DNA from: Marchantia polymorpha subsp. ruderalis
Lineage: Eukaryota > Streptophyta > Marchantiopsida > Marchantiales > Marchantiaceae
Assembly (NCBI GenBank): GCA_037833965.1
Contig: AP031357.1
Coordinates: forward strand, 1,756,001-1,820,000
DNA length: 64,000 bases
Direction of reading: 5' to 3'
Positions 1-11,792 of the stretch are shown piece after piece. Within the stretch, counting starts at the first letter, position 1, and each line of letters starts with the position of its first letter. The notes under the pieces are model-generated. The model saw only the letters and a list, made by a program, of their open reading frames with translations, made no database searches and had not been told where the DNA came from. A program made the translations under genes and the position numbers.

Positions 1-47
1 GATTCCGTCCACATCCCGAAAGGTGGGACATTTGCAACTGGGCGCAG

Positions 48-2381
48 GTGTTGGGCAGGTGTGCCGGCGAGGAAGGGGATCTCCTCTTCGAGGCCGATAG
101 CGTGAAGGTGTCCCAGGAGGAAGAAGTCTCCTACAATGAGCTCTTCAAAGTTGCCAGGCATCACAAGAACGGTTTCCGGACACCGGATTACAAAGATCGA
201 TTGCGGAGAAATGTCGCGACTGCATTGCTGCAGATATTGCAGCCGACCAAGACCGCTTACATGCATGGTTGGTAAGTAGAATTTGTGGAGCTAGTGTTGT
301 CAGGAGCTCCAGTGCATTGGGCACGGCTCCTGTGGAAGGTGACGCGCCAACATGCGCAAGAAGAGAAAGGAGGAACCCTCAATCATCTCTCGCCTTACTT
401 GATCGTGTTTTATCGGGCGATGGGATGTTTGACAAATGCTGAGAAAACACGGTTTCCGCAGCTGACCCGGAACTATCCAGGTAGATATTCGAGGGAGGCC
501 GAAGTAGACACGGATCCGGACGAGGAACCTGCCAGTATGCCTCCGGCTCCGGCTCCAGCAAGAGCAGCAGAAGAACGTCGAAGTGAGCGCATTCCGCGAA
601 AGCGGAAGTGGGATGAGAGACCTGAGGACAGGCAGCCGGAAGTGCCAGCTGCGCCGACTCGTGGTCGGCCCACCCCTGAGCCTCACAGTCGACCAAAACA
701 GAGGGCACGCAAAATGCCAACTGGTACTGAGGAGACCGGGCGAACTCCGACCCGGCGGAATCTCACACAGGAGTAGATAATCGCTCAGATTCTAGGGAAG
801 ACGGCAGATACCTCTGCACAGAAGGCACCACGGCCTTCGGGAGGAGATGGACGGACTGACAGTCGGCCGACTGCGAGTCGGATGACTGAAGGCCGACAAG
901 CGGAAGGAAGGCCAACTGAATGGCGCGTTGAACCGGACAGCAGGCCGGAAGCAGAAGAGAGTTTGGCTGACAAGCCAACAATCCTCAGAGGGTCGTCTTC
1001 GTCGGAAGGCACTTCTGGGAAAACGCCACCAGCAAGCAGGCCAAGTGGAGTCAAGACGCGCAGGGTGTATCCGACTCCCAGTCGGACAACTGCTGGTCGG
1101 CCGACTGCGAGTCGGACAACAGAGAGTCGGCCGGATTCGCCGACTGCGAGACGGATGGGGCCAACGACCAGTGTGCGGACGCCTTCGGCGGACGCACCTT
1201 CAGCGAGGACACCTTTCGCGCAGATTGCGCCGGAAGGACAGGCAGCAGAAGCGGGCGGTGCAAGAGTGACAAAAGTCACTGCGGCGTCGACCCCTTCACA
1301 AACCGAAGATCGAGCCGGAACAGGGGCTCAAGCAGTGGGATCTCCCACTGCCCTGGATATTTTAGCAGGCAGTGGAGCAGCAGTCGCAGCGGAAGCTGCT
1401 GCGCGCCACAGTTCCAGGGAGTCGCCAAGGGATTCGGTGGCGACTGAAATCCTCGAGACTGAGGATGAGACGAGCTCGGAAGAACAGGAAGCGGATTCGG
1501 TACAGAAAACACCAACAGGGGTGCTGTGCGAACAGATAGTTCCACTCCTGCGATATCTGGATCGCAAGACATCCTAATACGCAAGTGCTTTAAAACCGCA
1601 GTCTTATGTGGAGACTATCAGGCGAAGGACGAGGAGCAAGGTGGCAAAGTGGGCCTCTAGGTGCGGAGTATATGTGGATAGGAACATCGCCCTCCGACAA
1701 CACCTGGCGGTCACACAGAAGCTATACCAAGCCTTGCAGCAGCAGAGGGAGGATGCGGCGACGAAACGTCAGGCGGATGCCGAGCTGATACGGGCAAAGA
1801 TCGAGTCGGAATTGCAGGAGGAGCGGAGACAGAACCAAGTCCTAGCAGCCGAGCTTACGCGCCAGACGCGCGCCTTAGGAGAAAGTCAAAGAGCCCGCAA
1901 GGAGGATGAGGAGTTGTTGCGCAACTTGCAATCCGAGTGCTCGGATTTGAGGGCACAACGTGCGGAAGCAGAAATGCAGCTGGCAGAGGTGGAGAGCAGC
2001 TGCAGGGCGTGAGGAGAGTTGGCGACACAGGTGACTCGTTGTCTAAAAGGATACGCCCATTGGGAGGTGGCAGCTCAAGAGAGGATCACACTCAGGGAGT
2101 TCGAGCTTCGGGCGGCGGCATTGACGGAGGGTGACAGTTGGAGTCGGCGGCGAGTGGCGAGAAAATTAGAAACCTTCTTGTCGGGTGCGCGCGACACTAT
2201 GGCGCACTTGCAGTCGGAAGTCACCATAGCGCTCCGACGCCTGGGGTTACGCAGCCGGTCGGAAGACTGGCAAGGTAGAGACAGTAAGCGGAGCAGTCCG
2301 GCGCGCAGGAGGCGCAGCACCGGATCAGCCGAGTGCAGTAGAGTAGTTTGGTTTCGCACAGATGCTGCGAGTAGTAGATAG
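48..2381 (+). pseudogene. LTR-encoded coiled-coil protein, broken copy (subfamily I)
   Basis: Decayed copy of the protein encoded intact at 58906-61551. It starts inside the N-terminal globular domain because the window cuts it, then has the Pro/Arg/Thr-rich middle, the coiled coil and the C-terminal basic tail. A handful of breaks interrupt it. It lies wholly inside the LTR and in the sense direction of the retroelement. Function unknown. Confidence 0.75.
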
Positions 2382-2414
2382 GATAGCGTAGTGCTAGTTA
2401 GGATCATTTGAGGG

Positions 2415-2443
2415 TATAAAGTAGATCAAGGCGTTTTGCCTTG
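2415..2443 (+). promoter_or_regulatory. LTR TATA box and adjacent stem-loop
   Basis: TATAAA at 2415-2420 is followed six bases later by CAAGGC-GTTTT-GCCTTG (2427-2443), a 6-bp stem with a 5-nt loop. The same pair of signals sits at the same place in every LTR here, just after the end of the LTR ORF and about 0.9 kb before the LTR end. It probably marks the U3/R border of the retroelement, so the ORF lies in U3. Confidence 0.6.
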
Positions 2444-3340
2444 GGACTCTTCCAGTTTCGGAAGTGCAGATCAGGAACTCACTTTCTTAGCGTGTTTGTG
2501 CATTTTGGTCCTGGCACCACGTAGAGAAGCTGCAGCATAGCGAAGTTACCGTATGTTGTAGTTGAAGGCCTTCGGCTGAATGTTCAGAGCTAGCACCCGG
2601 TTAGAGACTTGAGTAGTGCGGATCTGCACCTGCGGGTGATTTCTGATGCTCAGAGCCGGCTGCGAGTTAGATACTTGAACAGTTCCCCCTTACTCCTTCG
2701 AGTGACATATCCTGATTGTACTCCTATGGGAAGTTTCCCCTGAATGCCAATGTGAAGTTTCATTACTTCGTGTAAACCTTGGTTTGTAATTCAGGTTGTG
2801 TGTGTGTTACTGGATCGTGTTTTCAGTAAGTTCTCAGTCGGGTCTGCACTCCCTGCGTTTGGTGTGATAGTCGAGGGTGACGTCCACGGCGTATGTAGAG
2901 GCTTCGTTCCGAAGTGGGAAGTCCAGTCCGGGTACCCCCGCTAGTTCCTGGCGGAAGGGCAGTAAAAGCCGGAGTGGGAGGCACTACCTGCAGAACCTCT
3001 GAGTGAACTCGTGAGACACTTTCCTCCTGAAATCCGAAGCGGAGGTCCTGACCGACCTCCGAGTTGTGCTTTTTGCCAGTTTCAGGTGTGTGTGTGTGTA
3101 TGTGTTGAGTGACCACGCTGTACCGTGCATCCTCCGAGCATCCTCCGAGTTGAGATCCTCCTCCGAGTCGAGCCTCCTAGTCGAGCACTGCAGTATTTCT
3201 GGGAGTGACAGTCGCCTAGAATTCAAACTCTACAAAAGTCTGTTAAACGTGACACTTTTACTCTGTGTGTTGCCTCTGTCCCTGTGGGTTCGATCTTTTT
3301 ACCACCATACTGCAGTTTTAGCCTTTGGTGGGTTATTACA

Positions 3341-5000
3341 TTGGTATAACCACGAGAGCACCGACCCAAATGGATTGCTAACATGGGCTCAACTGATGGA
3401 GAAGTTCCTTCGACGTTTCCGTGAGCTTGGCTACGACAGCCGGGTGTTGACGAAGTTGCGTAACCTGCAGCGGGAGAAGAAGGAGAATCTGCGTGACTAC
3501 ACCGAGAGGTTTCTAGACCTCCTTGACAGAATACCGAAAACGGGGCCAGGGTCCTCCTTCTCGGTCCAGCAAGCCGTGGATTGGTACGTGACCGGCTTAA
3601 CCAGGGAGATGGAGACTTTCTGCAGACGCAGTAAGTGCGATACCATCAAAGACGTGATTGCATCGGCAGAAGCTTTCGAGACTTCCACTCTCAACCGAAG
3701 AGGGAGAGAGCGACGGGACTCGAAGGAGCGAAAACCGAAAGGAGGGCGGAGAAGACGCAGGGGCGTTACGCCGTCATCGGAAAAGCAATCCTTGGACGGG
3801 GACTGTTCCTCATCCGAAGAAGAAGAAACCTCCTCGTCGGAAGAAGAGAAGAAGAGAAAGAAGCGTGGAGTAGCAAAGAAGAAAGGCCCACGACGAGCAA
3901 CTATGGACAGAGCGCCGGGAGACATTGCATCAAAGGTGGAGACCCTGGTGAAGGACTTCGCCGACTTGAAAGTCCACGTGGTGGGTGGGCAAGATCGACG
4001 TAAGTCTCCAGGGAGAGTGCGAGCGAACTAGTGGTGTACTACGTGCGGAGCGGTGGGACATGCAAATACTGAGTGTCTTACCACCCGTCCGTCGTATCTA
4101 GTCAACGCAGTAGAGTGGGCACAACCGTATTATGGGAAAAACCCCCAGTACTATGGCGAGGCAGCCTACGCCATCCAGTCGGTTCCCGCTACCACTCCGA
4201 TCCCGCAAGTGCATATCCCCCGGTATCATCCGAGAGACAGGGCCACTACGGCGCCTGTGAGGCGCATGGCACCTCCAGGGACGTATGACCCACCGCCGCC
4301 GCGAGCTTGTTTTAATTGTGGGGAAGTGGGACACTACTCACCTCAGTGCTCCCATCCCAAACGGCAAACCGGGTATGTTCCGGGCTGCAGTAACTACAAG
4401 AAGTCTGGACACACCTCAGCAGAGTGGGATCAACCACCAGTTCACCGGCCCACGGTGCGATTCGTGACAACTCTTACCAAGGAGGACGTCCAAGTCAACC
4501 AGGTCAAAGTGAGTTCGGATAGAAACGACGAGGAAGAAGAGTGGCCGGCGGAAGAAGTTATGTGCGGACGGGGGGAAACCCGCAGTTCAAAGAGATCGAA
4601 AGAAGAGGAACGTGATACTCGTAAGCACAGTCGAAAGGCCGACGACCGAAAAGGAAAGGGAAAAGAGAAGGCAAGCAGCAAGTCCGACTTGCGGCCTGCA
4701 CGGAAGCCTTCGGCTATGCGCGAAGCGCCTGCAGTGCGGACCGATACACCGGTCGAGGATGAGCTAGTACGCGTGCTGAAGCGGGAGTATGCCCCGGATA
4801 TTAGAGACGAGGTAGCGAACTTGTTGAAAGAAGCGATCTGCAACCAAAAGGAAATGGAGGGGAGAAACCTATCAACGCCCTCTGCTGCTCGGCTGACAAC
4901 AACTTTGGAACCATGCAAGGCGTCGGCACCAAACCGACACGTCCACTACGACCTAGTAGAGATATCGGGAACCAGCGAGTTAACATCACGTTCAACCAGC
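3341..5000 (+). pseudogene. gag: gag (capsid and nucleocapsid) of the gypsy element, broken
   Basis: The first part matches the plant Retrotrans_gag domain: WY near the start, a tryptophan-containing W-x-x-L-x-x-x-F block, then the LRNLQREKKENLRDYTERF region typical of capsid. An Arg/Lys- and Ser/Glu-rich stretch follows, then nucleocapsid zinc knuckles of the CX2CX4HX4C type near 4035 (CTTCGAVGHANTEC) and near 4307 (CFNCGEVGHYSPQC), and a third degenerate one. The N-terminus is cut off by the LTR ending at 3340. Broken. Confidence 0.8.
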
Positions 5001-5099
5001 TCTTAGAGGACAACAAGACGTACCGGAAGATGTTGATGCTTTCGCTACACCGCCCTCAAAAGCCGCGTGCAGCCAAACTTCCCCAGGTGTACCAAGTGG

Positions 5100-5510
5100 C
5101 TAGTGAAGACCAAGGACCTCCAGAGATCGATGTGGAGATAGGAGGGTGTTGTGTACGCAAGGTACCAGTAGACTCCGGATCGGGAGTCAACATAATGACG
5201 AAGGACACTGCGCGAGCTTTGAGGTTCAGTGTCTTCGAACCTTCGAAGCGTGTGTTGAGGTTAGCAGATCAGACGCGGAGGATGCCTGTAGGTATGCTGC
5301 GCAATATCCAAACAAACATCGGTGGTGCGGAGTTTCCGTTGAACTATATCATCCAGCAACCCATGCTGAAGCAAGGCTATGACATCCTGCTCGGGCGACC
5401 GTGGCTGTATGGCGCGCAAGTACGATGTGACTGGCGTAGGCATCGCCTTAAGTTCCACCATCCCAAGGAGCCGACCAGGACTATTACTGTTCCCTGGACC
5501 AAGATCCATC
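5100..5510 (+). pseudogene. Retroviral-type aspartic protease domain of the gypsy element
   Basis: Reading frame with the retropepsin active-site motif VDSGSGVN near 5170 (D-S-G instead of the common D-T-G), preceded by a beta-rich VEIGG segment and followed by the LLGRPWL motif near 5390 that closes plant gypsy proteases. It sits between gag and RT as expected. Part of the broken polyprotein. Confidence 0.8.
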
Positions 5511-5689
5511 TTGAAGGGGAGACACCATCGACTAGTGCGGGTTACACATCGGGGGTGGACAGTGATTCGTCCGTCCGATCAGACTCCAGTGCCACCGAAT
5601 TCGATTATTTTGTGGGATTCGTTGCCTGCTGTTCTGTAGAAAAGGAACTAGACGCTATTCAGCCGGAGGACGAATAGCAATTAACGGTG

Positions 5690-6492
5690 GGACTGGGAAG
5701 AAGTGAGACGAGTCACACAGAGGGCATTGTCAGTCCTGGTGACTGTCACGAAGTACAACTTAGTCCTGGCAAGTGCTTGAAGGTATCAAGCACGGTGAAA
5801 GGAGAAGAGCTAAGGGAGGTACAGGCCTTCCTTCGCCACTACGTTGATGTCTTCGCCCAGAGGATAGAAGACATGAAGGGAATACCTGCGCGGTATGGAG
5901 AACACCGGATTGATTTATTGGATGAGGCAGTACCAATACGTCAACGCCAGTATCGCCTCAACCCAAAATACTCCTTGCTAGTTAAGGAGGAAATAGATAA
6001 GTATCTGAGCGCCGGTATTATTTACCCAGTGCTAAGTAGTGAATGGGTATCGCCGATTGTCATCGTACCCAAGAAGTTGACGGGTAAGATACTGGTGTGC
6101 CAGGATTTCAGAAAGTTGAACGCAGCAACGCGTAAGGATCATCACCCTCTGCCATTCACGGATGCCATTTTGGATCATGTCGCGGGACATAAGTGCTATA
6201 GCTTCCTAGACGGATTCTCAGGCTACAATCAGGTGTCTATCCGGGAACAGGACAAGGATAAGACGACATTCACAACCGATTGGGGAACCTATGCGTATCA
6301 CAAGATGCCCTTTAGTTTGTGCAATGCACCTGCCACCTTTCAGCGGATGATGACCAATATTTTTCAGGAGCAGTTGAGGAAGTTCTTAGAAATATTCATA
6401 GACGACTTCTGTGTCTTTGGAAAACGGTCAGAACACCGGGGGCACCTGAAACAGACCTTTGATAAATGCAAGGAGAGCAGTTTATCGCTGCA
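5690..6492 (+). pseudogene. pol: Reverse transcriptase, first part, interrupted by an LTR
   Basis: Ty3/gypsy RT fingers and palm: EEIDKYLSAGIIYP, WVSPIVIVPKK, DFRKLNAATRKDHHPLP, FLDGFSGYNQV, CNAPATFQRMM and the catalytic FIDDFCVFG near 6397. The domain is interrupted after 6492, where a subfamily I LTR (6493-11148) is inserted. RT similarity resumes at 11149. Confidence 0.9.
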
Positions 6493-7639
6493 TGTGGTAA
6501 CACACTTTTTGTTTTTTTTGCAGAATTTAAACAATTTTAGAAAACAAGTACCGAAGCAGTGTCAGTAGTTAGAAAAGGGTACGTTAAATAGAGTGGATTG
6601 AGGAGATCGTCACGAGGTCACGAAGAATCGCGAAGTCGGATGTACCAGCGCCAAATGTCTTCAGTGCCTTCGGCAAAAGCTCCTATTCTGAGGTGTCTCT
6701 ACTCACGCGCTTCCAGCATTTAAGGAAGCTACGCTTCCGGCGTAGACACCTCCAGAGGAGATTTTGCTAAAGACGTCAGAAGAACGGCACGGACCTCTGA
6801 AGGCTTCCGACCATGAGTGCGCCTTTGGCAATGCGCCGCTAGCGCGGAAAGGGAAACCTTCATAACGATCAGAATACACGGTAGTTCCAGTTGGTGGAAG
6901 TTGCATTGGAAAGAGCTCGGGACGCTCGTCCTAACGAGCCCAAGAGCGTTGGAGATGGATCAGGGACGAAGAAGTTATGAGCATCGGAAAACTCGTAGCC
7001 GGACATGCGCCGTTCGCGCTAGGGTTCACAGTCGGAAAGGACTCCCGTACGCCTTCGGCGATGCACCTTCGACGGAATCACGCGCTCATGGAAGGAAATC
7101 AACTCAGAGGCGGTAGCGCCTTTGGCGGCTGCGCAACGGAAGAAAAGCGCCGGCCGGATGTACGCCTCCGACGTGGCGCGGATAGGCGGATGCGCTGGCA
7201 TGATTTGCGCCGGCGGATATGCGCCGTCAGCAATAGACGAGGCAGAACGGACAAAACAAGTGGTACGAATACGCGCCGGCGTAATTCGCGCCGACTTGAT
7301 GTGCGCCTCCAGCGAGGCGCCGACGGAGAAGGAATACGCCAACATAGCCGGCGCATACACTGCGGCGAACTCGAGTGCGGAAGACGGTGGCGGCGGGAGA
7401 ATTCAACATTCACGCATGCGAATGCGCGCAGTGCGGAGACGTGAATTCAAGCATGCGAGGGCGAACCGTTAGGCCGTATAGCCGGCTGCGTAATTGTAAC
7501 CAGTAAGAACGTTGGACGATCTTGAATTCGGAGAAGAAAAGAGAGAGAGTGATTGCAGTCTGTGCTGGAGCGGCCGACGCGCAGCAGCGATTGTGAGAGA
7601 GCGAGCGGAAGGGAAAACGTCTGTGTGTGCAGGAAACGC

Positions 7640-10202
7640 AATGTCGAAGGTCCCCCAGCTGCGAGTGTCTTCACTCCAAGTGCCGCAGATCGGTCTACGC
7701 GCATTCCAAGATGTGCTAACAGGGCTGAAGATCGATTTCCTCCTGTGGGGATGGAATTGGACATGTCCGGAGATGGTGCGCGAATATCTGCAGGAGAGAC
7801 ACAAGCCCTCGCGCGGATTCCGCCCACATCCAGAGAGGTGGGACATTTGTGACTGGGCGCAGGTGTTGGGCAGGTGTGCCGGCGAGGAAGGGTATCTCCT
7901 CTTCGAGGCCGATAGCGTGAAGGTGTCCAAGGAGGAAGAAATCTCCTACAATGAGCTTTTCAAAGTTGCCAGGCATCCCAAGAACGGTTTCTGGACACGG
8001 GATTACAAAGATCGATTGCGGAGAAATGTCGCGACTGCATTGCTGCAGATATTGCAGCCGACCAAGACCGCTTACATGCATGGTTGGCAAGTAGGATTTG
8101 TGGAGCTAGTGTTGTCAGGAGCTCCAGTTCATTGGGCACGGCTCCTGTGGAAGGTGACGCGCCAACATGCGCAAGAAGAGAGAGGAGGAACCCTCAATCA
8201 TCTTTCGCCTTACTTGATTGTGTTTTATCGGGCGATGGGATGTTTGACAAATTCGGAGCGGACACGGTTCCCGCTGCTGACCCGGAGCTATCCACGAAGA
8301 TACTCGCGGGAGGCCGAAGTAGACACGGATCCGGACGAGGCACTTGCTAGTCTACCTCCGGCTCCGCCTCCAGCAAGAGCAGCAGAAGAACGTCGAAGTG
8401 AGCGCATTCCGCGAAAGCGGAAATGGGATGAGAGACCTGAGGACAGATAGCCGGAAGTGCCAGCTGCGCCGACTCGTAGTCGGCCAACCAACGAGCCTCA
8501 CAGCCGACCGAAACAGAGGGCACGCAAAGTGCCAACTAGTACTGAGGAGACCGGGCATACTCCGGTCCGGCGGAGTATCCTTCCCACGCAGGAGGAGATA
8601 ATCGCGCAGATTCTGGGGAAGTGGGCAAATACCTCTGCGCAGAAGGCACCAATACCTTCGGAAGAAGACAGACGGACAGACAGTCGGCCGACTATGAGTC
8701 GGGCGACTGAAGGTCGACAAACGGAAGGAAGGCCGACTGAGCGGCGCGTTGAACCGGACAGCAGGCCGGAAGCAGAAGGGAGTTTGGCTGACGAGCCAAC
8801 AACCCTCAGAGGGTCGTCTTTGGCGGAAGGCACTTCTGGGAAAACGCCGCCAGCAAGCAGGCCAAGTGGAGTGAAGACGCGCAGGGTAGATCCGACTGCC
8901 AGTCGGACACCTGCTAGTCGGCCGACTGCGAGTCGGTCAACAGAGAGTCGGCCAGATTCGCCGACTGCGAGACGGACAGGGCCGGCGACCATTGTGCGGA
9001 CGCCTTCGGTGGACGCACCTCCAGCGAAGACACCTTCCGCGCAGATCGCGCCGGAAGGGCAGGCAGCAGAAGCGGGCGGTGCAAAGGTGACAAAAGTCAC
9101 TGCGGCGTCGACCCCTTCGGAAACCAAAGATCGAGCCGGAACAGGGGCTCAAGCAGTGGGATCCTCCACTGCCTTGGATATTTTAGCAGGGAGTGGAGCG
9201 GCAGTCGCGGCGGAAGCTGCTGCGCGCCACAGTTCCAGGGAGTCGCCAAGGGATTCGGTGGCGACTGAAATCCTCGAAACAGAGGATGAGACGAGTTCGG
9301 AAGAGCGGGAAGCGGACTCTGTGCAGAAAACGCCAACAGGGGTGTTGTGCGAGCAGATAGTTCCACTCCTGCGATATCTGGATCGCAAGACATCCAAGTA
9401 CTCGGGTACCGGAAAACCGCAGTTTTACGTGGAGACTGTCAAACGCAGGACGAGGAGCAAGGTGGCCACTTGGGCCTCTAGGTGCCAAACATTGCAGGAT
9501 AAGAACACTACCCTCCGACAGCACCTGGCGGTCACGCAGAAGCTATACCAAACCCTGCAACAACAGAGGAAGGATGCGGCAACAAAAAACCAGGCGGATG
9601 CCGAGCTAATGCGGGCAAAGATCGAGTCGGAATTGCAGGAAGAGCGGAGACAAAACCGCATCTTAGCAGAAGAGCTTGCGCGTCAGAAGCGCGCCTTAGA
9701 AGAAAGTCAAAGTACACGCAAGGAGGATGAGGAATTGTTGCGCAACTTGCAATCCGAGTGCGCGGATTTGAGGGCGCAGCGCGCAGATGCGGAAATACAG
9801 CTAGCAGAGGTGGAAGGCAGCTGCCGGGCGCGAGAAGAGTTGGCGACGCGGGTGACTCACTGTCTAAAAAGATACGCCCATTGAGAGGTGGCAGCTAAAG
9901 AGAAGATCACACTCAGGGAGTTTGAGCTTCGGGCGGCGGCATTGACGGAGGGTGACAGTCGGAGTCGGCGGCGAGTAGCAAGGAAATTAGAAGCCTTCTT
10001 GTCGGGCGCGCGCGACACTATGGCGCACTTGGAGTCGGAAGTGACTGCAGCCCTCCGGCGTCTCGGGTTGCGCAGCTGGTCGGAAGATTGGCAAGGTAGA
10101 GATAGAGAGCGAGGCAGTCCGGCGCGCAGGAGGCGCAGCACCGGATCTGCAGAGTGCAGTAGCGTAGTTTGGTTTCGTGCAGGTGTTGCGAGTAGTAGAT
10201 AG
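7640..10202 (+). pseudogene. LTR-encoded coiled-coil protein, broken copy (subfamily I)
   Basis: Copy of the LTR ORF with the N-terminal domain (FLLWGWNW near 7737), the disordered middle with CCGACT-type palindromes, the coiled coil and the C-terminal module. Nearly whole, with about two breaks. Same direction as the LTR that carries it. Confidence 0.8.
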
Positions 10203-10234
10203 GATAGCGTAGTGATAGTTAGGACCTTAGAGGG

Positions 10235-10263
10235 TATAAAGTAGATCAAGCCGTTTTGCCTTG
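10235..10263 (+). promoter_or_regulatory. LTR TATA box and stem-loop (one mismatch)
   Basis: TATAAA at 10235-10240 and the conserved stem-loop at 10247-10263. This copy has one unpaired stem position (CAAGCC against GCCTTG). Confidence 0.5.
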
Positions 10264-11148
10264 GGACTCTTCCAGTTGCGGAAGTGCAGATCATGAATTC
10301 ACTTTCTTGGCGTGTTTGTGCATTTTGGTCCTGGCACCACGTAGAGAAGCTGCAGTATAGCGAAGTTACCGTATGTTGTAGTTGAAGGCCTTCGGCTGAA
10401 TGTTCAGAGCTAGCACCCGGTTAGAGACTTGAGTAGTGCGGATCTACACCTGCGGGTGATTTCTGATGCTCAAAGCCGGCTGCGAGTTAGAGACTTGAAC
10501 AGTTCCCCCTTACTCCTTCGAGTGACATATCCTGATTGTACTCCTACGGGAAGTTTCCCCTTAATGCCAAAGTGAAGTTTTATTACTTCGTGTAAGCCTT
10601 GGTTTGCAATTCAGGTTGTGTGTGTGTGTTACTGGATTGTGTCTCAGTTAAGTTCTCAGTGTGGCCTGTACCCCCTGCGTTTGGTGTGAGTCGAGGGTGA
10701 CGTCCACGGCGTATGAAGGGGCTTCGTTCCGAAGTGGGAAGTCCAGTCCGGGTTCCCTACGCTAGTTCCTGGCGGAAGGGCAGTAAAAGCCGGAGTGGGA
10801 GTCACTACCTGCAGAGTCTCTGAGTGAACTTGTGAAACATTTTCCCCCTGAAATCCGAAGCGGAGGTCCTGACCGACCTCCGAGTTGTGCTTTTGCCAGT
10901 TTCAGGTGTGTGTGTGTGTGTGTTGAGTGACTACGCTGTACTGTGCATCCTCCGAGCCGAGTATCCTCCTCCGAGTCGAGCCTCCGAGTTGAGCACTGCA
11001 GTATTTCTGGGAGTGACAGTCGCCTGAGAATTCAAATTCTACAAAGTTTGTTAAACGTGACACTTTTACTCTGTGTGTTGCCTCTGTCCCTGTGGGTCTG
11101 ATCTTTTTACCACCATACTGCAGTTTTAGCCTTTGGTGGGTTATTACA

Positions 11149-11790
11149 CTGCACCCCAAAAATTTTTTTTCTTTATGACTAGTGGAATCTTGTTGGGCCA
11201 TCGTGTTTTGTCGGATGGCATTGCAGTGGACATTGAGAAGGTCAAGGTCATCCTCGAGCTAGAGCCACCGACGAATCTGAGGGAGCTACGAGCATTTCTG
11301 GGTCATGTGGGCTACTACCGAAGATTCATACACATGTATGCGATCTTGGCGGCCGACCTGACCAAGTTGTTAAAAAAGGACGAGCCTTATGACTGGGGTA
11401 AGGAGCAGCAGTCAGCATTCGAGGCTCTTAAAGCAAAACTCACGACCGCTCCTATACTAAGGAGTCCAGACTGGGATCAACCTTTCCATGTCTACGTCGA
11501 CACATCGGCATTCGCCATCGGTGTCGTCTTGAGCCAGAAGGATGACAACAAAAAGGACTACCCGATTTATTTTGCAAGCCGTCAGCTATCTCTAGCAGAG
11601 AGGAAGTACACCACGACGGAGAGAGAGGCGTTGGGGATGGTGTACTCCTGCAAGAAGTTTAGACACTACTTAATCTGTTACGAGTTTGTGTTCCATGTGG
11701 ATCACTACGCCTTGCAGCATCTAGTCAAGAAAGCAGATCTGTCTTGTCGGATAGCCAGATGGGTGGTGTTGCTGTAGGAGTTTACCTACA
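11149..11790 (+). pseudogene. pol: RT thumb and RNase H of the gypsy element
   Basis: Continuation of the gypsy pol after the inserted LTR: GHRVLSDGIAVD, the LRAFLGHVGYYRRFI thumb motif, then RNase H with VDTSAFAIGVVLSQ near 11500, the TTEREALGMVYSCKKFRHYL helix and the HVDHYALQHL block near 11695. Part of a broken polyprotein. Confidence 0.88.
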
Positions 11791-11792
11791 CG

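Larger units (their letters stand above)
1..3340 (+). mobile_element. Subfamily I ORF-bearing LTR, 3' portion, inserted in gag
   Basis: The right end of a subfamily I LTR: the sequence runs through the LTR ORF, the TATA box and stem-loop, a TG/GT microsatellite near 3090 and ends GGGTTATTACA at 3340. It is closely similar to 57673-62500 and to the reverse complement of 14189-19056. The bases right after it (from 3341) continue a gypsy gag reading frame, and no primer binding site follows, so this is a solo LTR or the 3' LTR of an element inserted into gag. The left end lies outside the window, so the 5-bp duplication (expected TTGGT) cannot be checked. Confidence 0.85.
6493..11148 (+). mobile_element. 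Solo LTR, subfamily I, in RT; target duplication CTGCA
   Basis: A 4656-bp unit from TGTGGTAACACAC (6493) to GGGTTATTACA (11148). CTGCA stands immediately on both sides (6488-6492 and 11149-11153), and RT coding similarity stops at one side and resumes at the other. It has no primer binding site or gag-pol, so it is one LTR left after recombination between the two LTRs of an element. It carries a broken copy of the LTR ORF and a TATA/stem-loop at 10235-10263. Confidence 0.9.

Noticed and set aside
300-981. Long frames on the strand opposite the LTR ORFs (also 785-1279, 8498-9127, 21512-22105, 27030-27992, 51717-52310)
   Set aside because: They are shadows caused by the high GC and low stop density of the disordered coding region; they are not conserved in the breaks-free parts and have low-complexity Arg/Ser-rich products.
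7019-7472. Short Arg/Ala-rich frames in the LTR leader as genes
   Set aside because: GC-rich leader without conserved starts; the frames differ between LTR copies.
6493-11148. The ORF-bearing unit as a DNA transposon with short terminal inverted repeats and the ORF as transposase
   Set aside because: The ends are only partly inverted, the ORF has no transposase motif, and the same kind of unit is followed by a primer binding site at 62523 or preceded by a polypurine tract at 13197. An LTR explains all of this better.
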